From Cylindrodendrum hubeiense (taxonomy: Eukaryota > Ascomycota > Sordariomycetes > Hypocreales > Nectriaceae), in contig JAANBB010000181.1 in NCBI GenBank assembly GCA_014621425.1, positions 1-64,000 on the forward strand: a stretch of DNA of 64,000 nucleotides, in the 5' to 3' direction. Both the position numbers and the translations under genes were made by a program. Below the pieces are notes generated by a model that had not been told where the DNA came from, did not search any database, and worked only from the letters and a program-made list of their open reading frames with translations. How positions within the stretch are numbered: the first letter of the stretch is position 1; each line of letters opens with the position of its first letter. Below, piece by piece: positions 1 through 9,787 of this stretch.

Positions 1-2094
1 CAGGAGAGCCAAGCACACCTCCTGCACCCGACGCAGGCTGAAGATGGCGGACGAGGCCCCCCGACACCGCCCGAATATTTGCAGAAGAGGCCGTGGCAGC
101 AGCGCAATGCCTTCTTCCGCTTCGTCGGTTGGTGGATGGGATTCTGGTCGCAGGCATGGAGCATGTGCTTCTTCCTGCTCGCGGGCATTCTCTTCGCCGT
201 GGGCCACCACGTATTTTACGCGGGTCTTGACGGCAAGGAGGCCGACAATCAATCGCGAATGCTGCGGTATGGCACGGCCCTTGCTTTCCTGGCGAAGGCG
301 AACTTGGTCACTGCTGTCATCTTGGCATTTCGCCAACGCGTGTGGATGATGGTTCGCCGCAAGATCCTCACCCTCGCAGCCGTCGACTCCCTCTTTGCAG
401 CGGCAGAAGATCTTTCCGCCCTGTTCAACTGGGAAGCCCTGCGCAGCGCAAAGCTGGCCATGTGCCTGGCCGTTTATATCTGGTGTACGCCTCTCATTGT
501 CATTTTGACATCCGAGACACTCTCCGTGACACCCCGAACCCAAACACTCGAGACCCACTGCCCTGGTGTCCGCACCCTCAACTTCACACACGAAGAGCTC
601 AATGAGTGGCGCACGCCAATCTCCATCGAGGGACTATATGGACTGTCCGTCTCTCTCTGGAACACCACCACCGACGGCGGAGAGCCCGATCCGCTGGACC
701 CCAATTCGTTCGACTACTGGACGGAATCGAGTTCACAATACAAGCAGATCGCCTGGCGAGCTGCCTATCTCCAGCAGGCCACCATGCGAAAAGGTGCCCC
801 CGAGGAAACGTGCGGTACCGGGTGGAATTGCTCATTCACCATCGAGTTCGTTGCCCCTGCATACAAGTGCGAGGAAGTCGCCTCGGGAACCGGATCAGAA
901 ATCAAGAAGCTCGGGCCGTCAAAGGTGACGGCGCCCTTTGACACAGACATGATTTTGCCTGTGGGCAACTACTCGTACCTCGCCGCCGCTACCCAGGGAA
1001 ACTACGCGGCACAGCAGATCGACAGCAAGGAGCGAGGAAACCCGAAGATGCCCCCGCCCTACCCGAAAAACATGGGTGCGTTCAGGGCCGAACCCATCAT
1101 CTGGATCGGATACGCCGACGTGGACGACCAGTCGCAGCGCCAGCCCCCGAACAGGAGCGTCAAGGGGTGGGACACGGCATATACGCCAAAGATCTTTGGA
1201 TGCGAGCACTACGAGACGAAATACTCAGTGCAATTCAACTACACCAGCGGCATACAGACTTACAAAGTCAAGAAACGCGAGTACCTTAAGAGGGTCGTCG
1301 ACACAAAGTACATCCCAACCCAATTAGCCAACGACGGCACCATGGACAACATTACGGCCGTGCCCGAGAGTAATTACGTTTTCCCTCAGGACGTACAAAA
1401 CTATCGGCGCATCGGAGCATACCATTCTCTGGGGTCGGTGATGCGAAACATCATCAATGGGACCATCGCAATGCCCAACTACGTGGCAGAGACCGACGCC
1501 ATTGAGACGCGCCTGATCGAGAAGCGCAACTACCTGCCCGTAGAAAACTTCCGCAAGGAGATTGAAGAGTTCTACGAAGAAATCGTGTTTTCTTTACTGT
1601 CCAACCCGCAATTCCTCGCCGTGTCATGGGCGAACGATCCCTCCAAGCCCACCGGCGTGGCGGTTGGAGACTCCTCGACGAAATACCAATGCACGCGCTC
1701 ACGAACAACCAACTCGTACGTGTACCGACGGCTCGAGCTGTGGGTCGTGTACGTCATCGCGATGCTGATGGCGACGGCCGGCGTCATCTCTGGCCTGATC
1801 GCGATCCAGGAGGAGGGCGGCGTCTTCCGCGACAATAAGTTCTCGTCCATCATCGCGGCGACGCGGGGCCAGAGCCTCAACAAGGTGCAGTGGAGCGAGG
1901 AAACGAAGCCCAAGAACATCAAGGTCGGGTTCGGCATGGTGCCCTCGTACTCTGGCGAAAAGACGCCCGGCTTTGGGCTGGAAGGGGACGTGTCGCAGGA
2001 CCGTGCGACCATGGCACGATCTCCGGCCATCCAGATGATGGAATGGGGAGAAAAGGCTACGCGGCGTGTAAAGACGGCGACGGGGCTTCGATAA
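1..2094 (+). CDS. Large multi-pass membrane protein of unknown function, 5' end outside window
   Basis: The reading frame is already open at base 1 and runs to TAA at 2092-2094, leaving 697 visible residues. No ATG lies in this frame before position 79, where the codon is TTG, so the true start is upstream of the window. Hydrophobic stretches lie near the visible N-terminus (FFLLAGILFAVGHHVF, then LVTAVILAF, then a segment ending IVILTSETL), followed by a long polar middle with several N-x-S/T sites. A last membrane segment (VVYVIAMLMATAGVISGLIA) precedes a short tail of about 100 residues. This suggests a plasma-membrane protein with a large extracellular loop. I recall similar fungal proteins only as hypothetical or misnamed entries, so no function is proposed. 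Codon use is GC-rich and even, as in a real gene. Confidence 0.8.
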   Translation, partial: QESQAHLLHPTQAEDGGRGPPTPPEYLQKRPWQQRNAFFRFVGWWMGFWSQAWSMCFFLLAGILFAVGHHVFYAGLDGKEADNQSRMLRYGTALAFLAKANLVTAVILAFRQRVWMMVRRKILTLAAVDSLFAAAEDLSALFNWEALRSAKLAMCLAVYIWCTPLIVILTSETLSVTPRTQTLETHCPGVRTLNFTHEELNEWRTPISIEGLYGLSVSLWNTTTDGGEPDPLDPNSFDYWTESSSQYKQIAWRAAYLQQATMRKGAPEETCGTGWNCSFTIEFVAPAYKCEEVASGTGSEIKKLGPSKVTAPFDTDMILPVGNYSYLAAATQGNYAAQQIDSKERGNPKMPPPYPKNMGAFRAEPIIWIGYADVDDQSQRQPPNRSVKGWDTAYTPKIFGCEHYETKYSVQFNYTSGIQTYKVKKREYLKRVVDTKYIPTQLANDGTMDNITAVPESNYVFPQDVQNYRRIGAYHSLGSVMRNIINGTIAMPNYVAETDAIETRLIEKRNYLPVENFRKEIEEFYEEIVFSLLSNPQFLAVSWANDPSKPTGVAVGDSSTKYQCTRSRTTNSYVYRRLELWVVYVIAMLMATAGVISGLIAIQEEGGVFRDNKFSSIIAATRGQSLNKVQWSEETKPKNIKVGFGMVPSYSGEKTPGFGLEGDVSQDRATMARSPAIQMMEWGEKATRRVKTATGLR

Positions 2095-2463
2095 GAAGCT
2101 GGATAATGGAGTTTTGGGCCGGCGTCATTCATAGCATACCACCAGCGAGCGATGACTTTTGAGTTTTATGTAATGTTTAGAGTTTATTTTTCAGATGCAT
2201 TTACGAAGGCATCAATCAATCAATCAATACCAGTATCTCGTCTTCCATCTCGTCGTCCATGCTTCTTATCGTCATCTCGGTGTGATCAAGGCCGATGGCT
2301 CAACTGCAGGCCAACAGCTGCAACACGCCAGCACTAAAAAGCACGTGGAGTCGCCTGGGGCGCAGTGGACACAACCCAGCCCAGGAACCAGCGTGCGCGG
2401 CCTCGCTTGGCGGTCAACGTGTCCGCTACACTATCACCAAGATACCAGCCCAATTGCAGCAAT
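2095..2463. other. Intergenic spacer with a short ATCA tandem run
   Basis: This spacer separates the membrane-protein stop from the chosen ATG of the GH5 gene. It holds a short run of about four ATCA/ATCAATCA units near 2211-2227 and no other structure I can see. The GH5 frame stays open upstream of its ATG to about 2365, but without another ATG. Confidence 0.6.
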
Positions 2464-4905
2464 ATGGCTGAGACGTTCGCAGCGCACGACCTCTCCGACG
2501 CGGCGCTGGGAGGCCCAATTCGCATCCAGGATGGCCATTTTATCGATGTCCACGGCCGCGTGCTGTCTCTGCGAGGCCTGAATGTGTCCGGGGCGAGCAA
2601 GTTGCCGACCACGCCGAACGGCTTGTCCCACCTCACCGACGGCTTCTATAACCACCGGACCGTCACCTTCACCGGCAGGCCGTTCCCTCTCGACGAGGCT
2701 CCGCTTCATTTCCGCCGGCTTCAGACCTGGGGGTTGCCCGTGATCCGGCTGCTGGTCACCTGGGAGTCGCTGGGCCACTCCGGGCCTGATCCGGGGAAAC
2801 ATCTAGACACGGACTACATCACCTACCTCAAGGCGCTTATTGAGATGATGCCTGAGTACGGCATCAAATGCTTCATCTGCGCTCACCAGGATGTCTGGAG
2901 TAGATTCAGTGGAGGAAGCGGCGCTCCCGGCTGGACCTTTGAGGCGGCTGGGCTGGACATCGAAGCCTTCACCGAAACGGGTGCAGCCTACGTTCATGGT
3001 CAGGATGAAAAACGACGAAAAAATGGGCCTATCGATGTGAGAGAACCGAGTGGTCCTTTCCTATGGCCGTCCGGCTATCAGAAACTGGCTGCGTCGACCA
3101 TGGCGACATTGTTTTGGGCCGGTGATGCCCTCGCCCCGAAATTGAAATGTCGCCGGGCCCCAATTGACCACGAGGGTGATCTAGAGGATGTTTCGATCCA
3201 GTCTTTGCTCCAAGACGCATTTGTTGAGGCCTTCGGGAAGCTTGCGGATAATGTGAGAGACCTCGAAGCGTGCCTCGGATTTGAGCCCCTCAACGAGCCC
3301 CACCGCGGTCTCGTGAACCTCCACGACTTCCATGGATGGAACTACGACACCGACTTGCATATCGGCCACTATCCTTCGTTCGCCCAAGCCCTGGCACTCG
3401 GGAGTGGGTATGCACAGACCGTCAACTTCTACATCAAGTCGTGGCCATTCCCGACTCGTGTTTCCCACAAATCCGAGGTCGACCCTAAGGGCAGGTCGGC
3501 CTGGCTATCTCATGGCGATAAAAACGCCTCGGAGCCCCAACATGGGATGGGACAGTGCGTGTGGCATGCGCATGGCGTTTGGAAGTGGGATGAGCAAAAA
3601 CAAGCGGCCGATGTGCTCGACAAAGACTATTTCGATACGGACCATCGACCTGGGCGTGAAGGGAACAAGATTGAGTGGTATCGCGATTGCTATGCTCCAT
3701 TCCTTAAAAAGTTCTCGGATCGTGTTTCGGGCGACAAAGGCTCTGGCCAAATGTCCTTCATTGAGCCGATCCCTAACGAATTCATGCCTCCTTGGCATGC
3801 CACGCTTCCGGAGAACAAGGAGACACTGAAGCAAAAATACGCTGTCCAAACTATCATTGACACTCCTCGCCCGGATAACTTTGTCTATGCTCCTCATTTC
3901 TATGATCTGAACGTGCTGTTTAGTAAACACCATTCTTTTATGAGTGTTAATGTTCAGGGTCTTTCACGTGGCATGTTCATTCTTAATGCTCTCTACTTCG
4001 GTCCACAAGCATTACGAAGGAATTACAAAAAGCAGATTGCCAACGTTGCCAATCACGGTAAGCTCTCGCTTGGCCCCGTGCCGACGATCATTGGCGAGGT
4101 CGGTATTCCTTACGACATCAACGGCAGCGCCGCATTCGCAACAGGGTGGTACGATAAGCAGCGAGAGCTTATGAATGCCCTCATCTCCGCCATGGAAGAC
4201 AACTTTGTCGGCTTCACTTTGTGGAATTACAACCCCCATAACCGCTTCGAGTACGGTGACGGCTGGAACAAGGAGGACTTTTCTATCATCAACGGTGATG
4301 ATATTGGGGAACATAGCTCTGGTCGCCAGGACTACCGAAACCGTTCCCACGAAGACGATGAACTGTATCGTGGAGGCCGGGTGCTGGATGTTGTCATTCG
4401 ACCCTATGCTGCGAAGATTGCCGGTACGCCTATCCGCTCCGACTGGGACCATCGATCGCTCCGGTACGAGTTCGAGTGGAGCAGCGAAGGGGGTGGTGAG
4501 AAACAGACGACAAGCGACGATCTCTCAGCAGACAAGTCTCGATTGACGGAAATATTCATTCCAAACTATCACTACGCCAAACATGAGATTAGCGTCAAGG
4601 TCAGTGACGGAGATTGGTCATATGATGCGGCGAAGCAGACGTTGTTAGTGCGTCATGGAGCCCACGATGGCACAGCTCGCCACAGCTTGGTAGTCGATAT
4701 CCGCGACGTAGGTGAGCACCTCCTTAAGAGAGTGCTGGAACGACGTGAAGGGGGACCCTCGGATCTCATTCTTGATTTGATACCCGCTAGCACGGAAGCG
4801 TGGATCGAGAAACTTCTCTTTGAACCTCTTTTCGAAGTATTATTGTTGGTTGGCATGCCTCTGTTGACTATTCTTATCGCCATTGGAATCCATATGAGCC
4901 TGTAA
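2464..4905 (+). CDS. GH5 family endoglycoceramidase-related glucosidase (glucosylceramide/sterylglucoside hydrolase type)
   Basis: This single exon encodes 813 residues. I chose the ATG at 2464 because the open upstream extension begins only with GTG. The protein opens with the family pattern GRVLSLRGLNVSGASK. Retaining glycosidase signatures follow: the acid/base Glu in FEPLNEPHRG (about residue 278) and the nucleophile Glu in IIGEVGIPYD (about residue 545). The length and the C-terminal hydrophobic segment (LLLVGMPLLTILIAIGIHM) resemble fungal EGCrP/Sgl1-type enzymes, which remove glucose from glucosylceramide or ergosteryl glucoside. No signal peptide is visible, which fits an intracellular, tail-anchored enzyme. 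Substrate choice between ceramide and sterol glycosides cannot be read from sequence alone. Both catalytic residues are present and no break is seen. Confidence 0.88.
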   Translation: MAETFAAHDLSDAALGGPIRIQDGHFIDVHGRVLSLRGLNVSGASKLPTTPNGLSHLTDGFYNHRTVTFTGRPFPLDEAPLHFRRLQTWGLPVIRLLVTWESLGHSGPDPGKHLDTDYITYLKALIEMMPEYGIKCFICAHQDVWSRFSGGSGAPGWTFEAAGLDIEAFTETGAAYVHGQDEKRRKNGPIDVREPSGPFLWPSGYQKLAASTMATLFWAGDALAPKLKCRRAPIDHEGDLEDVSIQSLLQDAFVEAFGKLADNVRDLEACLGFEPLNEPHRGLVNLHDFHGWNYDTDLHIGHYPSFAQALALGSGYAQTVNFYIKSWPFPTRVSHKSEVDPKGRSAWLSHGDKNASEPQHGMGQCVWHAHGVWKWDEQKQAADVLDKDYFDTDHRPGREGNKIEWYRDCYAPFLKKFSDRVSGDKGSGQMSFIEPIPNEFMPPWHATLPENKETLKQKYAVQTIIDTPRPDNFVYAPHFYDLNVLFSKHHSFMSVNVQGLSRGMFILNALYFGPQALRRNYKKQIANVANHGKLSLGPVPTIIGEVGIPYDINGSAAFATGWYDKQRELMNALISAMEDNFVGFTLWNYNPHNRFEYGDGWNKEDFSIINGDDIGEHSSGRQDYRNRSHEDDELYRGGRVLDVVIRPYAAKIAGTPIRSDWDHRSLRYEFEWSSEGGGEKQTTSDDLSADKSRLTEIFIPNYHYAKHEISVKVSDGDWSYDAAKQTLLVRHGAHDGTARHSLVVDIRDVGEHLLKRVLERREGGPSDLILDLIPASTEAWIEKLLFEPLFEVLLLVGMPLLTILIAIGIHMSL

Positions 4906-4990
4906 ACAGCCAGAGTCACTATTTTGGTACATAGTATTAGACTTAGATACTTCTTAGACATGTCTCTAGAACATTGATAGAGCTTTCAGG

Positions 4991-5034
4991 GCAGGTGGGT
5001 GTCAAAAACATCGCACACTTTGGCACCCCCGCAG
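4991..5034 (+). repeat. Left inverted terminal repeat of the decayed Tc1/mariner element
   Basis: This repeat pairs with 6037-6083 in inverted orientation. It is itself partly palindromic: GGGTGTCAAA near its start faces TTTGGCACCC near its end. The match stops abruptly on both sides, which marks the likely element boundary. Confidence 0.6.
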
Positions 5035-6036
5035 GCCCTAACGTAACTTCCCTCCCATAATGGGTGCCACACACTATAACATGCTAAAGAAGTCCACTCT
5101 TAAGAGGGGCTTTGAGTTCCTTAAATACGAAGGTCTGTCTTACAGGAAGGCTGATTTATGTCCATGTTTTTACACGTCGCGACGGTCAGGTTATGAGATC
5201 CTTGGAGATGAGACTTCTGATCGTACTTGTCATAACCATCCAATCCTTCCAGAATCACGTGGACACAAGAGGAAAATCTCTGAGATCTTGACTGACAAGA
5301 GGATATATAAAGATGAGGGATTGAAGCGAAACGCCTTGCTTGGCCTGCTGCAGCCTTCCGCAAAAGGAAGCTTGAGATATTTATTTTCCCGATGAATGCC
5401 ACTTTGGCTATGGAGACGAAGCCATGGCCTCGATCGCGAGAAAACCAGGCACACGATACGACCATTCCAATTTGCAAGAGCGAAAGGAGCCGTCTGTGAA
5501 GGAGAAGAAATGACTCTATTATCGGGTGGCGATCAGCTGCAATTTTAAGATCCCATTAAGCTGGTACGAGGTCTCTACGTACTAATGGCAAGACGAAATA
5601 TACTACGTATGTTAAAGAGATCTTAGGACTTTACGTAAAGAAATGGATGTCGCAGCTTTTTCTTTTAGAAGAGGATAATGATAGTGGTCATAGTCTAGGA
5701 AAACATAATCGTATATGAGATTGGAAAGAAAAGCATGGTCTGGACAGCTTCTTTAAATGCCCTAGAAGCCTGAAAATATCTTCTATTAAAAATCCTCGGA
5801 AGGTTCCAAAGTAATACATCCGTCTGTCAATATTCACATTAGAATATAGATACTCTCAAGGACCTAGCTGAAGAGGGCTGGAAGTACCTAAAGCAAGAGA
5901 CCATTAACAGATGGATCGAATCAATGCCACGACGGCTGACATATATAATTACATCGCAAGGAAAGATGAAAGGCTGGTAGCTGCCTCTCTTGTTGTCTTA
6001 ATTTACTAGGAAATTGGCTGCGTTGTTAGACATGTG

Positions 6037-6083
6037 CTGAGGGGGTGTCAAAGTATGCGGTGTTTTTTGACAACCGGCTGCAG
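6037..6083 (-). repeat. Right inverted terminal repeat of the decayed Tc1/mariner element
   Basis: Read on the minus strand it contains GGTTGTCAAAAAACACCGCA then ACTTTGACACCCCC, matching the left repeat with a few transitions and one inserted A. Similarity ends outside these limits. Confidence 0.6.
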
Positions 6084-6086
6084 GGC

Positions 6087-6325
6087 TAATTCTTAATACG
6101 GTGTAAACCTCGTACGATTTTCATTTGTATGTCACCCGCGGTCTTAGTTCCCCTCAATGATTTATCATCCGCAATTCTTTGAACATTCGGCTCAAGCACT
6201 AAGAACATCTATCACTCGCGAAAAGTCAAGGGTCTGATTATTGTTTGAAATGTTTTTGTCTTATTATTTATCTTCGTAGATTGTGATTCATTATTTTATC
6301 ATGCTCGCTAATATTCAATTTTGGT
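6087..6325. other. Spacer between Tc1 relic and dioxygenase 3' end
   Basis: This is AT-rich sequence without an open frame. I see no further structure. Confidence 0.5.
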
Positions 6326-7584
6326 TCATTCCGCATCCAGAGGGCACCTGGGGGCTGTGTTGTTTACTTGGATTCCTCCTCGCTTCTTCTCGTGGCTGTC
6401 GGGCATAGGCAATGCCCAGCCGCCCTCGGTTTCGGGGGTGGACAGCCACAGGCGGAGCAGATGCCTGCGGGGGGTAGGGGGGTTGTGGTCGGTGTATGCC
6501 GTACGCGCGTGCAGCAGATGCGCGTTGCTGACGAACTGGATGTCACCAACCTCCAGGATCATGTGCAGGGCCAGCTTCTGGCACGTCTCCTCCAGGATGA
6601 GCGCGGCCCGGTTCTGGGCCTCGCTCAGTGCGGGGATGAGACCCTTGTCTGAGAAGCGAGTCAAGGATCGGACAAAGTAGGGATCCCACTTGCAGTAGAC
6701 GCGACCCTGGCCGCCATTCTCCAAGTAGAAGACGGGCTGACGAACCCACTGCTCCTCACCCTCAGAGACCTCGCCCTTGCGGTCAAAGTACCAGATGGGC
6801 TGAGTGAGAAGCTCGGCGACATCGGGATGCTCGCGCTGGAGGTAGTTCCAGACGTTGTGGATGCTGACAATATCGCTCTCTCCACCCTCCAGAGCTCGGT
6901 GCACACAGAGGAGGCCGACAATGTCACCGTCATCGGCATGGAAAAATTGCCGGGCGGTGGTGCGGTAGATGCGGACCTTGTCGATCTGGGTGGCGTCATC
7001 GCCAACGTCCTTGACGTGACCGAGAACGTGGCCAAGACCGTTTTGGGACACAAAGTACCCCAGATATGTACCTAGACCCATATAGGCCACGGCATTCTTA
7101 TGGGGTCCCCACACGGTAGCGGGGAACTTTTTGAACAGGATGAAGCCCTTGCCGTCGATGAGATCTTCGCGGAGGATCGCCAGGACTTTGCTGAGCTTGG
7201 GGAGAGGGAAGTTGTGCTGTGAATCCAAAGTCAGTCACTGCAGGTTACTATAGTATTGAATTGGCTTCTTACCTTGGAGATTCCAGTCAGGGGGGTTCCG
7301 CTGGCGATGAATTGGTCCGCGGTGTCGCTCAGCTCTTGGACTTCCTCATCCGAGAATGGGTGTGTCCATTTCTCGGGCTTGTCGGCATAGTCCTCCTGCT
7401 TCCACAGTGTGCGTCCGCTGATCTCCTTGGGGAACTCGGAGTAGGGCTTGAGGAGGTCGTATAGAGGGGGGTGTTGTCCAGAAGTGCGAATGCCGTCTGG
7501 GAAGATGGACCGGGGAGCCTCGGTATTCTTCGCCTGAGGCAAAGGAGTCGCGATGGACTCGTCGATCAATGCGCCGGGTGCCAT
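6326..7584 (-). CDS. TauD/TfdA-type Fe(II)/2-oxoglutarate dioxygenase
   Basis: Two exons, 7584-7273 and 7216-6326 on the minus strand, joined across a 56-bp intron (GTAAGA...TTCACAG, phase 0), give 400 residues. The start is the ATG opening MAPGALIDES; the open extension upstream starts only with TTG. The N-terminal pattern TEAPRSIFPDG-IRTSGQHPPLYD resembles a fungal TfdA-like family as I remember it. The facial-triad HxD lies in FFHADDGDIVGLLC, and the distal His and Arg appear in LLHARTAYTD and RRHLLRLWLS. The enzyme should couple decarboxylation of 2-oxoglutarate to hydroxylation of a small acid, for example taurine, another sulfonate or a carboxylate. The exact substrate is unknown. No targeting signal is seen, so it is probably cytosolic. 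Confidence 0.9.
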
Positions 7585-7705
7585 ATTGTGATAATGTGAT
7601 AATGTCAATTGAGCCGCTAAGAGATAGAAGGAGGCGTTCAATTGAGGACGAATGTCAACTTGATGGTGCAATTAATACAATTCTTGCGATCTAATCCGGC
7701 ACTTC

Positions 7706-7713
7706 CTTATATA
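7706..7713 (-). promoter_or_regulatory. TATA box of the TauD-type dioxygenase
   Basis: The minus strand reads GGGTATATAAGG here, about 122 bp before the ATG at 7584, a usual place for a fungal core promoter. Confidence 0.45.
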
Positions 7714-9283
7714 CCCAGATTCAACATCCGTGGTCGGCCCCGCATCTTGGGATTGCGCCTTCGCCGAGGGGAGGCGTTGGTCGAAGCTCGGATTGCGTGA
7801 GAATTGCGTGCTTGAGGGTCTATATCACGGAGTGGCGCTCAACCTCACTGAAACTAAGACTAGCGCGAGCCGACGGCTCGATCGGGTCGCGTGGGATACG
7901 ACGCACCAATGAGCGTCGAGAACCGAACATGACGTTATCTGGTATCGTCTAACATTGCTCGTCTCAGTGCGGGCATGCACTAACATGACGATTACAAACG
8001 TCCCGGCATGCGCCGGTGCCAATTGCGCAATGCGATTATCGGCACTTCACATGGAAGGCAAGAAGGCTAGTCTACACGCCAGCCTCTTTGACAGGTCGGG
8101 CGTGACTCAGCTCTTACACGTGGATCATTCCGTCTGTCCGAGACCGTCAGGGGCCGGTACGGTCTATGCAGAACTACCGGGGATTTCCCCTCACTCAATG
8201 CCTTATCAGATCTTACGAATAGGGTACGCGTACATGCAGGGATGCACGTCTTTGCTTGATCACCCGTCACTGCTTGATATTCACCCACAACTGAATTTAA
8301 CCAATATTGCAGAAGAATAATCATGAGCTAAATATAGAAATATGAACCAATATCCCATGGCCGGTTATTTATGAATGGAAAACAACGCTGCCGCGTATTG
8401 GCCGTCGTACGAATCAGTCATGCCCAATATCGACATATTCTCATTGGCAATCATCGGTCTTGTGGAACACTGATCCTAGCCGAATGTTCCATTTTACAAT
8501 GGTGGGTTACGTACCGTACACCCCCTAATGATGCCGCGAAATGCCATGTATCTCACTCCAGCCTCTAGTCTCCCCCACACTAAACTCAATCCCACCTCCA
8601 CTGCTAGGGGTTGGCGAGACTTCTGAATGGCATCTAGAAGCTCTAGAAGCAGAAATTGTTCCAATGGACCTCCCATGGCATCTCAACTTCGCCCCAAACC
8701 TTAGCAGATGGAGCTTACGGTTTGTACCCTAGGGAATTTAGGATTGCATCTTCACTTGCTGCCTTGTGTTTAACTTCACTAAGGCTAGTGATATTCATCA
8801 ACGCATACGTGTAGAGCTACTGTATTTGGCGAGCACCGCCAAGATCTTTAGAGCCACCAGGTTCTACTCTTCATTCATATATTACTAATACTTCTATTGA
8901 TTAATAGTCTTGACATAAGCGCCTCTGCTGTGTTGGCTGGATTTGGTCGGTAGTTAGTTACTTAAGGAGTTTCACGTGAGCTACATAAGATACCGGTGCT
9001 AGGGATGTTTCAGGTAAGGTCCATCTCTTTTCCTTTAGAGAGCAAATATTTTGCCCTCCAGACTTTCGCATTCCATTTAAACGTCCGCTCTACTAGTTTC
9101 AGAGGCTTCCGCTTAGCTGCAAGTACGGACAGTATTTTTTCTTGTTTTGCTCTAATTTTCCAAAAAAAAAACCCCTATTTTAATTCAGATATGTCCACAC
9201 ATGCGAGACATCCAGATTGCCAATTACTTATGTAGCTCTTGTGTGCTTATGATTCCAATACCCGAGTTTTCTGCGAGTCCAAG
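7714..9283. other. Non-coding stretch up to the LTR element
   Basis: This is 1.6 kb without a convincing gene. Open frames are all under 125 codons with no family pattern. Base composition becomes more AT-rich towards the LTR element. A short A run lies near 9162-9171. Confidence 0.5.
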
Positions 9284-9474
9284 TGTTGCGGGCCACAAGG
9301 TCACGTGGGGGACCCACGAAGCATCAAGCCCGATGCCGGACTATCAGATGGGGCCGGTTAGGGCTGATGGGAATGCCACCACTGTATTTAGCTGTGCGGA
9401 TACTGCTAGCAGCTTGAATTGACCACCGATGCATCTCTCTGAGTCCAGACCTATTGTGACGACCCCCCGTAACA
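9284..9474 (+). repeat. 5' LTR (191 bp)
   Basis: It begins TGTTGCGGG and ends CCCGTAACA, the TG...CA ends expected of an LTR. It keeps its CpA, TpG and CpG dinucleotides and so seems close to the unmutated sequence. Confidence 0.95.
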
Positions 9475-9491
9475 GGTTATGAGCCCGGACT
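9475..9491 (+). other. Primer binding site complementary to initiator tRNA-Met anticodon half
   Basis: Immediately after the 5' LTR the sequence reads GGTTATGAGCCC. Its complement is GGGCTCATAACC, the anticodon stem-loop region of eukaryotic initiator tRNA-Met (CAU anticodon). This matches the half-tRNA priming known for Drosophila copia and differs from priming by a tRNA 3' end. Confidence 0.7.
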
Positions 9492-9643
9492 TTGCAAGCA
9501 ATTGCAGGTAGCTATGACATACAGCAGCTACCCCACTGAGATCTTAGGTCCCTCATCGCAGCAGCGCACCGACTGCGATTGAGGCCATATTCGAAGACCC
9601 TACGCGCCGTAACGAAGCTCGGCACAGCTAGATCCCGCAAGTC

Positions 9644-9787
9644 ATGATATCTGACCCTGCGGATAAGGGTGGTCTTGACCCTATTAAGAGAAGCCTCCCA
9701 CCCCAAGACAAAGCCATTTATAGCGATAACGAGCCCTCCAAGCCGAGCCTGGAGGATTATGATGACGAGATACCTGAGGACCTGATC
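9644..9787 (+). pseudogene. Start of decayed gag-like frame in the Copia element
   Basis: An ATG at 9644 opens about 48 codons rich in Asp, Glu, Lys and Pro before a TAA. This part has suffered little RIP and probably is the N-terminus of the former Gag-Pol. Beyond about 10.0 kb the frame cannot be followed. Confidence 0.4.

Larger units (their letters stand above)
4991..6086 (+). mobile_element. Decayed Tc1/mariner-type (DDE) transposon with inverted terminal repeats
   Basis: Two imperfect inverted repeats bound the segment: 4991-5034 reads forward much as 6037-6083 reads on the minus strand. They share GTGTCAAAAA, a CGCA-ACTTTG core and CACCCCC, about 33 of 39 aligned positions. Between them, on the plus strand, lie eroded pieces of a Tc1/DDE_3 transposase. 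These are an EEDNDSGH box at 5668-5691, in the same frame SSIKN at 5782-5793 where SPIEN is usual (catalytic Glu changed to Lys by G-to-A), and after a frame change a C-terminal piece containing WIESMPRR near 5911-5934. Several stops interrupt it. The span of about 1.1 kb is short for an intact Tc1 element (about 1.8 kb), so it is probably internally deleted. No clear TA target duplication was found. Confidence 0.62.

Noticed and set aside
5060..5395. 111-codon plus-strand frame as an independent gene
   Set aside because: It lies within the inverted ends of the Tc1 relic and is better explained as part of the eroded element.
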